64,000 nucleotides of DNA from Nectonema munidae (lineage: Eukaryota; Nematomorpha; Nectonematoida; Nectonematidae). The position numbers and the translations under genes are program-made. Location: assembly GCA_030549495.1 (NCBI GenBank), contig JAUIRK010000916.1:347501-411500 (forward strand). The letters are read 5' to 3'. The notes beneath the pieces were generated by a model. It was given only the letters and a program-made list of their open reading frames with translations. It did not search any database and was not told where the DNA came from. Below, piece by piece: positions 10,401 through 25,400 of this stretch (positions are counted from its first letter, which is position 1; every line of letters starts with the position of its first letter).

Positions 10401-13400
10401 CACTATAACCTTCCTATTTATCAATATAAGTACAGTACTGACTAATGAGTCTTCTGACTAGGTATTAAGCAATAGCTTAGTAATCACCATATTTACTTTT
10501 TGTGTTCATATTCCTGTTTGCATTTAATTAATAAAGTTGTTCAAAAAAGCCATAAAGGTATAGCTATAGCCATTTAAGTAGACTGGTGAGCCACATAGTG
10601 GTGGTGAAATACACTTATAATATAAAACTATTCGGTACCGAATAGTCCACAAAAAGGCCGAATACCGAATAGTTACCGAATATTCAGTACACCTCTAATC
10701 AGGACTTTATTAAATAAATTCCGATATCACTTTTTGTTTCGTAAAACTGGCGTTATGACGAATCGATCCATAAGGTCGACGCTTCGCATATATTTATTAG
10801 TTGGTTTGAAAAACTTCTTTTTACTTTTTTGCTTTGGTAATCCATCTTTGAGTTTTTAAAACTTTTTCAGAATTTGAAGCAATTGTCACTACGAAGATAG
10901 GACATACAAGGGAGGAGTAATATCTCTATCATCCATTTTCACTTTTTTTTCATATCTTTCACTAATTTCAACGCGAACTTTGAATGCGATTATCACGCAT
11001 TGTTCCAATAGCGCGTGTTTCTAAATTCGTCAAATATTCAAGTGTCTTTTGGCGAGTAATAAAATAATCAAAGTGAATTCCGTGATTTTGGGCATTATTT
11101 AAAATTGAAGCCACTTTTAACCACACCGATAACAATGCTTTCCTCTCACTTTTCTTCTGCTTCAGCATAACGTTGTAATTTGAAAGATTCTCCAACTACA
11201 TTATAAACAGTCCAAATTTTATAGGGAAATATAATGTGTTTACGTTTTATGAACATTTTACCACTATGTCAACCATAAGATGGAACTATCGACTCGTCAA
11301 TTGTCAAAAACTTTGAAAAAAAAAACAAACTGCATTAGCTGTTTATTTAAGTGGTCGTACAAAGGTCAAATTTTTGGGTATGCGCATATGCAACATATAT
11401 AAGTTGAGATTAACATTATTTCAATTTATTTTTTATCTTTTTTGTCTACACATATGACGTAGATTGAATACCACTTATATATCTCTCTCAATTATCTACA
11501 CTACTAGGTCGCCTAATCCCCCGCCCAACATTTGAAAAAGATAAGTATTTACTTTGAATGAATAGTAAAAGAAGAATCTTTGCTTTTTTTTTAAAAATAA
11601 TAAGTATTTATTTGTTTTTTCAAAAAAATGTGTCAATTAATGCATAATGTGTTACTAAAGCAGTCGTTTCAACCTCCTTACTTCCATAGACCCTTTTGAT
11701 CATTTGTTGAAATTCAATTCGCACGCCTCTCCCTCCTACTTTCCAAAATTTACATTAAAATAAATCTCAAAATTTCTTCATTATCAGTGTTCTGTCAAGA
11801 CGACTGGACACAGCCTTAATACATATACCATTACATAGGATGTTTTTATAGTTGAGATATACACATTTAATTGCAAATAAAAAGCTGTTTAATTTTTAAA
11901 CTTAAAAAATTATTGATAGTTTTATCTCTTCCAATCCTCTCAGTTAGATTCTGTCCGTTTGTGTCTCACTTTTTTTCTTCATCCTAGTAGTAGAACGCCT
12001 GTCCAAAACACATGTACACTTTGTTCATCTAAAACACTTTTATTGTAAAAAGTATTATATTTATTGAGGGTTAGGATTACTTTGGTTATATCAATGATAA
12101 TAATTTGGTTAAAAAATCTCATTTTCAAAACATGTTTTTATTGTCAACTAAAGATTGAATTTTACAGTTATATATTCTAAAAGATAATAAATTGAATGTA
12201 AATTTAATAGCAATTTACGAGGGCACCGGACAGTCAAAAGAAAACCTCCTAAACATTAGGAAAACCTAGAAGACTTTTTGTTTGCAAATTAGGAATATAA
12301 ATATTTATTGCATTTATAGTATGTATTAATTCAACTTCACTTTACTATTATCTATCGATTTCTAGATCCGTGCTGCATACGGATATGAGAACACACATTT
12401 TAGCGGATACGGAAGTTCGTTTATTTTGAAAATAAAGATGTCAGACATTTTGTTAGTTTGATATATTACATGAAAGATGTTATGCTAAATATTTAAATTA
12501 TCAAAAGAAAAACGTTTACACAAATACAACAAAAGGTTGAACTGAGAAAAGGGAATGTTTGTTTGTTTGAATCTAAAAATATGAATAAATGAGGTTTACG
12601 GATAAAAGAGACACTTTTCCTTCAAATTTATATAAAAAATAGAAGGGCTTTAATGAAGAAATTCTTTTCTGTTCGCTTAACGTTTATTGATTTTTAAAAT
12701 AACTAAATCAGCAATTTCAAGAATGCCTCAATGCAAAAAACATTAAAAATTTAGTTCTACTGTCATAACAGTGGTTTCCAAAGCGAGAGGAAATGAATAC
12801 TCGTTTAAAGTAAAAATACATGATAGAACTGAGTCAGCAATTAGTGTGTCGTCAGTAGAAACATCGCAGAATTCAACATACTCGCCATTTGCTTAAGAAC
12901 CACACCTTTCATCTAAGTGGCTGTCAGAAACTTGTGAGCAAAAGTAGTAAAAACTTGTGTATTATGAAACTAGCTGTCTAAGCCCTGTCTTACTTAGAAA
13001 AAACTAAATACACTGTCTATAAGAAAAATATTAACACTTTGTTGTAAATAGAGTGCCTCACAACATAATTGGAATGTTGTAGATAAAGTGGTGCCTCACA
13101 ACATAGCTTAAAAGCTCACAATTCACTGGCAATTTCAATTTACAACTAACCCTCTAACCACAATCACTCTGTTTTCAATAGTATATAAGCCTTCACATTT
13201 CTTTATCTTCGTTGAAAGTAAAGCCTACTTTTCTTCAAATAAGTTTATTCCTTACTTTACAAAACACTTTAAATGCGGTTTGTAAACTAAAAAAGTACTC
13301 GAATAGTCTGGATCTTATAAAACTTTAGGGTAATGAGCAAATTAAAATTTTAGTAGCATGGAATTCAAAAAGATAGTAAGTTTTGAGAAAGTTCGCACCA

Positions 13401-16400
13401 TCTGGAACCATTCGCGAATACACCTCTATTTAACATTAGACAAGAACCCATAAAAGCGCTCTTGAATGAAGAATCGCTTAATTAACACCACGTAAGCATT
13501 AACATAAATAAAATAGCTTACACATGGTACAACAGTTATGAAAAACTGTGATGCATTAGAGTTTGGGCCGGAATTAGCCATACTCAAGGTATAAGGTTTG
13601 TCGTGTTTCAACTTTAATGTAAATTCATCTTCAAAATCTCCACCCCAAATCGACTCCCCTCCAGTGCCATTACCTAAGAGAAGAAATTGTATTTACAAAT
13701 ATAGTGTATCGAACACACACTCAAAACCTTTTGGATCACCAGTTTGTATCATGAAGCTTTTGATAATGCGATGAAAAATATGACGATTGTAGTAGGCGTT
13801 TTTAGCATGCACCGAAAAATTTTCTATTGTTCTAGGAACGAGATTTGGATACAATTGACAATGAATATCTCCATACGAAGTGTATATGATGCAAGTGGAA
13901 GGTAGTTTGTTAGAAGCTGGGTTTGCTTGGTCGTCATCAATCGCTTCATTTAAATACAAATATGATAGAGATTGAGGTAAAGGAAATTTTTACTTGTAGA
14001 TATCTAGCATTCAAAGGAAAAATAATCCTTCATAAGGAGACGAATTCAGATGTCAATTTGCAGAAATAAAATAGGACATGGGGTTCTAGCCGAGGGAATT
14101 ATCCCCTCCGACTAAGGGAAATTTTTGAAATCAAAAAAAAAATTATATATTTTTGAGAAAGATTAGGGTCTACGGAGAACACCTAAAATTTCTATTTAAA
14201 GGTCACACACCTGAAGAAGAATTTGGCATGCGAGGGAAAGAAACGAAGAATCTTTTTGACCTCAAGGGAATCGTTTCTTCAGCCAAACTAAATTTATGAT
14301 AAAATGTTTTCTCCTACTTTTTTTAGTGCTTAGAAAGAAAGAATCGTTCTCAGAAGTTATTATCCAAATATTCAAAGTTGAAATGTCAAGATTAGTAAAA
14401 ATATGTATACTTGGATTATCTATATGACGTATACTCTTTCAGCATTTTGCTCATCTACACCACTTTTGTACTTATTCCATAAAACAATGATTTCAGATTT
14501 ATTATCTTATCCAATGCATTTTATTTCGTTCAAGTCTTCCGTATACAAAATATACATGCCCTTAACATGTTTATCGCAAGTTTTCGAAGAATGTAAGATG
14601 TGAAAGAAGAGTGTGAAATATAAACTAACCTACTATCACATCCATTCAAAGTTAAACCTGAAATGATGAGATTTGATCATATGCCGCATAAAAGTCCTGT
14701 TAGTCTAATAATAAGGCATAAATGACGTTAGTTGAACACTATTTACACTCTTAATTTCAAAACTTGAAGAAAAAACGGATGAATAACTCCATAACCGATT
14801 TGTTTAAAATTTTTGCTAATAAAACTTAGTACAAATAATTTACTTTTCATGTAATTTTTAGCGTATAACTTAAGGATTGGAATAGCTAATTTGAATAAAT
14901 TTAAAGTTTGTAGAATATTTCTTCCAAAAATGTTAAACCTTCAATTTCTATTTAAAATGGACAAATTTAAATTCACGTCTTCACACCTGTCAATTCATAG
15001 ACCCAAGTTCTAAATAAATTTTCAAACAATTTACTTTACTGACTAAATATATGTTTAAGTAGAATATGAAGATTATATAAGATGATTCTTTCTTTTTCTG
15101 TGTTACTAATCAAGATTGGTAACATTTCGTTGCTATAAATTTTAAATGTAATTTTAAGCAACAATGCATTTGAGTACAGAGTAACCGGATCTAGGTCACA
15201 TTCCCGAATGTTTAAATCATTTATCTTAATAATGTTTATCTATAATACTAAAATACGTAAATACTCATATTCAAAATTATTACGAAAATTCCTCCATTTT
15301 TACAAATTTTTCTATTTTATCCACCTTTTTTATCAATCATTTTTTATTCTTCGTTTTTTATCAATAAAATAACATAAATAAAATGGAGACTGAAATTTTT
15401 GAAACTATTACTTCTCAAAAGGGCGGCCAAAAGTTAAATATACGCGGATTTTGATCGGGAAAGACAAGGTCGTTTCAGATAGATATTATTGGTGCTGTGA
15501 ATTTAGAAAATCTTTACCATGCAAAGGAAGAGCAATCACTAGTTTTGCGAATGGAGAGCACGCACTTATAAAATTTAAAGAGCACAATCATTCTGCAAAC
15601 GCTACTGCATCGAATGTTGCGAACTTTAATAACGAAGTAAAAAAGCACAAGCAAAAAATACACAAAGCAAGCCTTGCCAAATTATTCAGTCGTGCATTAC
15701 TTCTATTCCTCTAAATGTCACACCACATACACCTCCAAAAATGCTCTTCATCAAAAGATTAAACGAATTCGTCGTGCACAACTACCAGCTGAACCAAAGT
15801 CTCTTAATGAAATTGAAATTCCAGGAGACTTACAAAAATCTTTAAATGGTGAAGATTTTTTAGTTAAAGACTCAACTATAAAAGAAGACTTGTTTACAAC
15901 TAAGTCAAATGTTGAAAAACTCGCCAGTGCATCTATATGGCTAATGGATGGAACATTTAAAACTGTACCAACAATTTTCTATCAATTATATAAAATAGAC
16001 GTTCAGGTGGGTGGAGAAAATGCAAGAATGCTACCTCTTGCTTATGCTTTATAGCTGGGAAAAAGAGAAGTTCATTACAAACGCTTGTTTTGTTAGATTT
16101 TGCCGCCAAAAATGAAATCACTTTAAATCCTCAAATCATAATGACAGATTTAGAATATTCCATGATAGAGGCTTCTAAAACTGGATTTGCTTTAGTTACA
16201 AATAAAGTTTGTTTTTTTTTTCATTTTACTCAATGTATTTGGAGAAGGATTTAATCAAGTGGTTTAGCATCACTTTATGGCGAAGACGAAACTTTCAGTT
16301 CTAGCTTTTCTTCCGCCTGATGAAATACCTGCAGCTTTTAATGAAGTGGAGTCTGATATGCCTATAGAAGCCAGCGAAGTTATTGAATGGTTTGAAGGTA

Positions 16401-19400
16401 ACTACATTCATGGTAGGATAAGAAAAATTTTACGTGGCACTCCTATTCGTTCTCCTCCTTTATTTTCACCTGAATTTTGGTCTATTCATTATTCCAACGA
16501 GAGAGGGTATCCTCGAATGCAAAATAATGTGGAAGCTTGGCATAATCTTATTTTAAATGATCGAAACAGCAGGCCAGACATTAAAGACTTTCTCCGTGCA
16601 ATTGTCCATAATATTTCATTATAAAAATAAATATTTTTGTTTGTTGTCTTATACCTATTATTTTTTAATTTTTGAGTTTTCAACATTCTGGATTTTCACA
16701 TTCGGAATTTTCTTTTTTGGGATTTCAATATTAGCATGTTGATTTTTGGGATTTTAACACTCGGGATTATGAACGGCACAGGAGTAATCAATCCACCTAA
16801 CCAATTCATTTGTTATGAACCAGGCTTGTTGACAATTAGTGAGATGAGAAGAATATTTTAGCTCCTAACCAATATTGCATCGGATAGTGGGGTTGCCGAA
16901 TAATCTGCTGTCAGATAAATGAGGTCTAACTGTATTACCAATGAGTCCTCTAATACAATCCTTTCCACATGGTCTTTAGAAGACAAAGACATGTTAAACC
17001 TTCGAACACCAAATATAAAATCGGTTCAACGAAAAATTCAACTCACTAAAGATTTCCAAAGAAATTTTTAGCCATGGTATAAAACCTTCACATAGAATAT
17101 CTAATAGACTATACAGATAGTTTGTGATCATCCATCTCAATAACTGGTAAATGGCAATAAGAAGGGATAAAGACTTAATTACATCTGATGAGTAGTGATG
17201 TATCATATATAAATGATTTTGTTCCCTTGTTGAGCCTTAAGAGTTGTTGTTCACAAACTTTCTAAAAATTTTCGACGTAGCGGTCTAACTATAATTTTTT
17301 AATAGCTCGGAGTCTAATTTAGAAAAAAATCAACATATAAAATACTGTACTAAAAAATAGACACAATTGTTTATTCAAAAATTGTCTGAACAATCCAAAT
17401 CTCAATGGGATGGATGGCATCTGCCAGTTTGTCTAAATCTGGCGAATTCAACTCTCATACCATTACTCACTTCCAATCTGTTTCGGGATTTGGTTTCAAT
17501 AGAAATTGGCATTAGGGGGCGGATTTTACTAAACGAGAACTCAAATTTGAAGCATGTAAATTTAAGCTATATCAAAATTTTTAAGCTATTTTTATTTTAT
17601 TTTGGGTAATAGTTTAATAAAAAGCGAAAATTGACTTTTTATCATAAAACGTAGAGTATATCAAAAAATTATAAGTTTATTATAAGAAAGTAACTAGATT
17701 AAGAACTAAGAGGATTAAGGAGCCTCATCCGTCTAGGACACTTTTTAGCATACATATCAATAATGGTGTCAATATCCAATCGAATATCTCTGTGAACAAT
17801 AGAGAATAAGAACATTAAAACGATCCTCATTCATTGAACTGCGAAGTGAATTGATGTGGTAAAACTTGATGTGTTTAAATAATAAATTTTTAAGCTATTT
17901 TTATTTTATTTTGGGTAATAGTTTAATAAAAAGCGAAAATTGACTTTTTATCATAAAACGTAGAGTATCATAATAATATATCAAAAAATTATAAGTTTAT
18001 TATAAGAAAGTAACTAGATTAAGAACTAAGAGGATTAAGGAGCCTCATCCGTCTAGGACACTTTTTAGCATACATATCAATAATGGTGTCAATATCCAAT
18101 CGAATATCTCTGTGAACAATAGAGAAGAATAAGAACATTAAAACGATCCTCATTCATTGAACTGCGAAGTGAATTGATGTGGTAAAACTTGATGTGTTTA
18201 AATAATAAATTTTTAAGCTATTTTTATTTTATTTTGGGTAATAGTTTAATAAAAAGCGAAAATTGACTTTTTATCATACTTAAATCGTAATAATATATCA
18301 AAAAATTATAAGTTTATTATAAGAAAGTAACTAGATTAAGAACTAAGAGGATTAAGGAGCCTCATCCGTCTAGGACACTTTTTAGCATACATATCAATAA
18401 TGGTGTCAATATCCAATCGAATATCTCTGTGAACAACAGAGAAGAATAAGAACATTAAAACGATCCTCATTCATTGAACTGCGAAGTGAATTGATGTGGT
18501 AAAACTTGATGTGTTTAAATAATAAATTTACAAAAAAAAATTGGATAATATAAAAGTAATAAGTGTCGACTACGATTGAAACATAAAAAACTTTTTAGGG
18601 CTTCTCACTTTAGAGAAAGATTGAATCTAAAAAATGAATTGCAGAAATCATCATAATATTTGAGTTCTAAGAAAAGAATTAGATCAAGAAAAATTTTCAA
18701 GCAATTGGAAGGGGGTGTACGCCGGTTCCGCCCCCTCCCTTAAATCCGCCAGTGTATATTACCAATAAAAAATCGGTCTTTTTCCAAAAAACATTTTTAA
18801 TTGAAATAAAATACAGTAAAGTGAAGTGTTAATTTAACTAAAAATTTATAGAGGAAAAAATTGGAAATAAAGATAAAATCAAGAATGGGAAGTTTTTGCT
18901 CATTATTATCTCATCCTTAGTAATAAATTTTGAATTTGACAACTTTATTAACAAAAAATTGAAAGATATAAAAGTTTCCGTGGTGTAGTGGTTATCACGT
19001 CTGCCTAACACGCAGAAGGTCCCCAGTTCGATCCTGGGCGGAAACATTTTAAACTTTTTAATATAAGCAGGATTTATACTTAATCATTGTCAATAAATAT
19101 AGTTAAAAAAATATCCTTATCTGTTGGAAACTTTTGTTGAAATTTTGTAAAATGTTTAAAGAAAATACAAATATTTAATACCTGTTAAAATTTCTTCCCT
19201 TGACGGTTTTTCATTGTAGATATCTCGGACGAAGCTTTCATCATCCACAACTGTTTCACATCGCTTAGTGAAGAGATAAAAGCGATTCTTACGAAAAGCT
19301 GTACAGACCAAAGTGGGGTCACGAATAATGGATGAGCTTAAAATGTAGTTATCTGAAGCCTTGAAGGAAAAAAATAAAGTTTGAATTCTTTAGCTAAAGT

Positions 19401-22400
19401 AAGAAGTCTCGAATATTTCATGTATTTAACGGATATCGAAGCACGCAAAACATTATAAATGTTTGTAAAAGTTTCACATACATATACATACTTATGCATG
19501 CATTTTGAATATTTTCGATGCAAGCACTAACAGTGGCGGGCTGGAATGAAAAGTGAGCACAGTGAGACATTGGTGAAGTGGGTCCTCTTAAACATTAGAA
19601 AACGTGCCTAATATTATTTGAATGATATAAACCACACTTAGCAACAAGAATAGTGCTTTGAGAAGCCACCAGCTTTCGTTTACAGTTGAGATAACAACAT
19701 ATCATGATAGTGAATGTCTCAATGAGTAAACAGCAGGAAGTTAATATGATTCAAGTCATGGTGTACAATAACTCACATAGACGTCTTGTAACTGGAATTT
19801 AAGACAGGTCAAAAGTTAAGAGAAAATTACTAAAATTATTTTACCTGTGATTCAATACTACAATGAGAAGCTGCATCCGTACACGACGAAATAATGCTGC
19901 CCTGAAAAAGAGCAATACAAAGAAAGCGAAGGTTGTCATTTTTGCCAATAATCTTGACGCATTTATTCGAAGTGAAATTAATAACTTTTATGCCAAAAAG
20001 AGTGGGAAAGAGGATAAAATTGTCACTTTGATCAAAGCAGATACCTTGCAAAGATCTGAACTCGGCAAATTTATCTAAATCTTTCTCAAAAGCAAGCCGC
20101 CGTAAATATTCTATTTTTGGAATAACCTAAAAATTAATAAATTTATTAAATATTATCATTATAGCTTAAGGTTTGAAGCACGATCGGATATCAGTGTCAA
20201 AAAATACAAATAATCTGCTTTAAGTTATATATACGAACTCATTGAAAAAGATAGAAAGAACATAAGTTTTCAAAAAGGTGGCTTTTAAATCGTTAACAGT
20301 ACATATGATATCTTAGATCAATTTATAAAATTGTGATCTAAACGTTTTTACCTTTTTCGAGTTAACTCCATTAAAGATTTTGAGACATTATATTATATAT
20401 ATAAATTAAAAGTTTTTTAAAGAACTGAGCTCTTGGTTTTTTAAAATTATTCTTTTGAATTTTTTTTTTTAATAATTTTTATAATTAAAAAAAAAAAAGT
20501 TTTTTGGTTTTTTTTGAAATGGTGGTGGTTTGGTGCGGAAAAAGGAAAAAAAAAAAAAAAAAATATAAAAAAAAAATATTTATTTAAAAAAAAAAAAAAA
20601 AAAAAAAAGAGGTGTTTTATTTAATATAAAAAAAAAGAAATGTTTTGGGGGTAAGGGGTTTTCGAATTTTGAATGGAAAAATTGTTAAAATTTAATAATA
20701 ATTATTTAAAAAAAAAAAAATAACTTAATGAAAGTAAAAATTAAAAATGAAGGAATTGATATAATATAATTTTAATAAAAATTAATAATTTTCTTACCTC
20801 CGTATTTTTAATTTTAATCTTTTACAATGTTAATCCCAGAATGTTATAATATATTTTAACGTTATAAGGAAATGCTCAGCCTTCGCCTTTTGGCTTCACA
20901 CTTGTGATATAAAAAAACTTTCCAAATGAATAAGCGAGAAGACGACAGAGATTTATGAGACATTAAATAATGGAAATGAATAGACATATCAAGAAAATCA
21001 GACATATTTCAACAAAAAAGGATTGATCTGTCAAAATCTCTTTCAAAGAAAGTACTTAGATCTAAGAATAACACGAATGTATGAAAGAATTCTCTGTAAA
21101 CACTATTTGAGGGTGAGACTATAATACAAATGTGTAAAATACTCAATTTTTTAGAATTAATATTATACGTTTGTTATTTGAATAAAGTTTATTACTTCAC
21201 GACTATCTTGCAATTCTTGATGGCTGGATAAACTTTCATCCAAAAGTTTGATTAATTTTCCTGCTAGCGCTTTAAAGATATATATTTTCTTGTCATCAGC
21301 ATATACAGCGAATAAGTACGGCTCGTTATGTGAAATAGCAACTGCATTTTGGCCAACCGGAGCAACCTTATTTTGGGCTAATTTATACAAATCTGTATCT
21401 GTTTTGTATGCAAATTTTAAGATAGAAAATGGAAAATTCAATGTCTTTGGATTGGAGTACTCAATCATTCCTTCAAAAAAAAATTAAAAAATTTAATTCA
21501 AAAAATGCTTACAAACGAAATTTGAGATGAAGAAAATTTAAAATTAAATAACAATTAAAAGTTAATTTTTCAAGGTTCGAAAACACCAATAAAGATTAAA
21601 GAGTTTTTTAGGCTTCTTAAACACTTATTTCCATCCTTCAAATGCAATATTATATTAAGTTATTTTATTTCAATTTCGTTCAATTAAACATTATTTAAAT
21701 ACTACAAAATATTTCGAAGAGATTATAGCGTAAAAAACATATTATTGAAAGGGACATTATTTGAAATTAAGACGTCTTTGTCAATGAATTATAGCAATAA
21801 CAGAAAAAGACAAAATTAGAACAATAAAAATTTTAATAGCCATTAAAATCAAAATTTTCTTTCTTTCAAAAAGGCAGCATATGATCAATACGAAATAGAG
21901 GTGTTAAACTGTCTGAAGATTTAAAAATAACCTGAAAGAGAAATAGAATTTGTGAGAGAAGAAATCAAGGATATGATTAATGCTATATCGTCATGGGATA
22001 GGTTGACCCTTCTTCGAAGCAGAATAAGATTCTCATTAAAATAAATTAAGATCAGGTTATCTTATTATTAAGGTCTTAAGATTGCAAATATGACTCTTTC
22101 GGAAAAAAGAATTATTTCCTGATAACAGCCAATTACACTAATGGCAAAATGTGCGAAAGTTTATGAGTGAAATTTACCGAAACTTTTAGTTTTGGTAATA
22201 CTCAGGTGAACATTCTAATTACCAGTAAAAACCGGTATTACCTGCAAAAATTAACTTCTCAATAAAAATATATAACAAAATTCATGCTGTTCATTTCCCA
22301 TAAATATTAAAAGCCCTTTTTATATAGCTTCTAAAATGTAGAAACATCCTATGGTTACTCAGACCTGCGAGATCACATTTTTGAAACAAAATTTCTTGCA

Positions 22401-25400
22401 TAAAAAAAAGTTCATACAGATTCAAAGCTAGTAGCTCTTATTTATTGCTTAGTAGAACAAAAAAAATTTTTTTTTATTTTTTTCAAAATTCCTTTTTATT
22501 GTTAAAAATTAACAAATATTGGGAAGAAAAATACACCGGAAATGAATAATAATGACAACTTTAATTTCAATATTGTGAAAAGCTAGCAAAAAATTAGAGA
22601 CTTAAACAAATAAGTAAAAAGAGATGTACCTCCTTGATCAATAGTGAGTAGAAGAGATATTTTAGGAAAATATTTCATGCAAAGAATTTTATGTTTGTGC
22701 AGCTTTGAAGTGGATAGAATTTTTTTGGAGTTGGCATCCGTTGCATCAAAAATGTGTATTGAATTTTCTTCACTTCTACAAAATAGAGAAAATAAAAAGG
22801 ATGATAGATGCTTTTTTTTTGCAGCGTGGCTTTATTGGATCAAACATCGCAAAGGACAACAACAATCTCGCCGAGGCGAGCATGGCACAAAATAATAAAG
22901 GAGAGGAGAGAGTGAATCTTCGGATCTTCATCCTTCTTTCGGAAGAACCTTCCGTGTGCCCAAAGCTACTAAAACTCCCTCGCGGAAGTTTCTCCCGCTT
23001 TGGACACAGGAAGGTTCTTCCTACAACAAAGACAGCACCACAGAAGATTCTCCTGCTTTGGGCACACGGAAGCAACTAAAAACATGTTCAGTTTCTATTT
23101 AAGACTCACAAAATGCAAAAAATGGATAACAATTTGGGACAATGAGTATCTGTTTCAATTCGGCGATCAAAAGCAGAACAAAAGTTGACTTAAAAATCCT
23201 CCAAAAAATGACCTAACTACAAAATAATTGGCTTTATTCGTGAAAAGATTGACCTAGACTATTCTAAAAATCATTTTTTTTATCTATCATCAATAGCATT
23301 TCTACAATAGATATCGAGAATGAAGTATTTGAAAATATGTACTCTATTTTGAAAAGGTGCAAAGCTTTTAAATCTTCGAGTGTTGGGAGCGTAGATTTCG
23401 GTCCAGTTGGTCTGGGTTTGATTCCTAATCACGACTTCTCTTAACATCTGTCCAGCTTGGAAGATTATTCTTTCGTTGGATGCGATACCGATAAATAAAC
23501 TTAAATACATCTTTCCACTGCCACTGTTTTTGCCGAGGAGTTTATCTTCCATAGGTTTATGATATTCTTTTTACTTTTTCCATGTAGTTTACTATACCCC
23601 ATACATTCATGCACGGCAACCTGCGGCCCACGGGCCAAATCCGGTTCGTGAAGGCCTTTCCACCGGACCCGAGAGACGCTTTTCCCAGGATCATAGATTT
23701 AAGAGAGAAAGAAAATGTCACTATTTGGGAGTGCTTATAAATGTGAGCAGTTGATAACGAAAATGAAATACGCAAATTCAAAAAGATGAATGGATAAGGA
23801 CCCCCATTTTTTACCTACAATTTATTGATTATACCCCTATATCCTGCAATACTTTTAACAATCAATACCTGCTAAATGATCAAAATAACTTCAATGATAC
23901 TCTAATTTTTCGTCGATGCACATTTGGTTGAATGGACTTTTCGTTGAAAGAATAACTTATGAATTATATATTGAGTAAATAATTGACCAACTAAATAGCT
24001 AACTTTGTAGCTATGCTGCGGAAACTAACTAATCAAATATTTATCTCGGATAACTCTCGGATTTAGATAAACGATAATACTTAAAAGGCATTGCATGCAA
24101 TTTGAAAGGATTCAAAGGTAATTACAAACATATATCGATTAGGTACAAAATGAGCTATCAAAAAGGTTTACTTTTCTTGACGTTTGAACTTTTTTACTCG
24201 TATTATAAAAGAACGTCTTAACGTGTCCTAGAAGTGAAATTAGAAAAGAAAAGTTGAGTTTTATTTTAATTGCACTAGTTATCATTCTGGTTTGGTGTAT
24301 GTAGTTACTATATATTAATGTTTAATAATATGTTATTCCAGGGGCGCACATCCGGGCGGGCGAGGAGGGTGTAGGAAAAAACCCTTAGGAAAAAACCCCT
24401 TAGGAAATCTGTTTTTAACCTTATGCTTAAATATGTAAAGTTTTCAATATTTGTTCGAACAAGTTATACGATTTCAAATTTGTCATTTATTGTATTATAT
24501 AATATATACATATATGTTAGTTTATGTGATAACACGTGGCTTTCCCAAAAATTGTGTATAATCAAGAGAGAAGCCATCTCGACGCCCTCCTCGGTCCATT
24601 TGGTAGTGAACGCCCAAATTGAAAAGTAAATCGCTACCCTAGGCTACCTCGCCAAGCGCTGTACTAGTTGATTTTGTAGTTTTCTTGAACTGCAATGATA
24701 GCCCATGAAGTTTATGTTTGATAGAACCAGATGTTCTCATTTTTATAACGTGTCTTCTAATCAATTCGATACAAACTAACTCATCTATTTGTATCTTTTT
24801 TTCTACTATTACACTTCATGGAAAAGCATGGCTGCTTTTTTCATTTGACACAGAACACATGGAAAAATACAAAAACTAGGTAATCGAAGCGTTCAGACAC
24901 CTTCCTCTTGTGGAATTCGTATGAGTTTAACAGGACCTGTTTTCCCACCAAAGTTATGGAATGTTCATTCAATTACATTGGAAAACAGATCCAGAACTAA
25001 TAATTTTTCCGAATTATGGAACAATAGCTATAAACAAATGCTCAAACATAGCCCTCCTTCAATCTTCGTAGCTATTGAGGGCAATAAAAAAGATGCTGCA
25101 ATGGTTTAAACAACAATTCTGCGAAAACTCAATCAACCAAGCTCTCTTCTCTAATTCATACTCTCTTCTCTCATCCGATCTCTCTTCCCTCATTCAAGCT
25201 CTCTTCTCTCACTCAAGCTCTCTTCTCTCATTCAAGTTCTCTCCTTTCACTCAAGCTATTTTCTCTCGTTCAAGCTCTCCTAACTCATTCAACTCTATTA
25301 GAGTTAAATTAAAAATAATTTTATTTTATCTCATTTGAAACTAGTTTTTAGCAGAATATAAGTTCAATATTTTCAGAACCTTTTTTAGTGAAACCAAAGT

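Noticed and set aside
17367-17609. 80-codon frame
   Set aside because: Part of the MULE right flank shared with the non-coding derivative at 2970-3690; not transposase-like.
23280-23552. Extra PPWD1 exon in intron 4
   Set aside because: No PPWD1 similarity, and exons 4 and 5 join in phase without it. Kept only as an unassigned frame.
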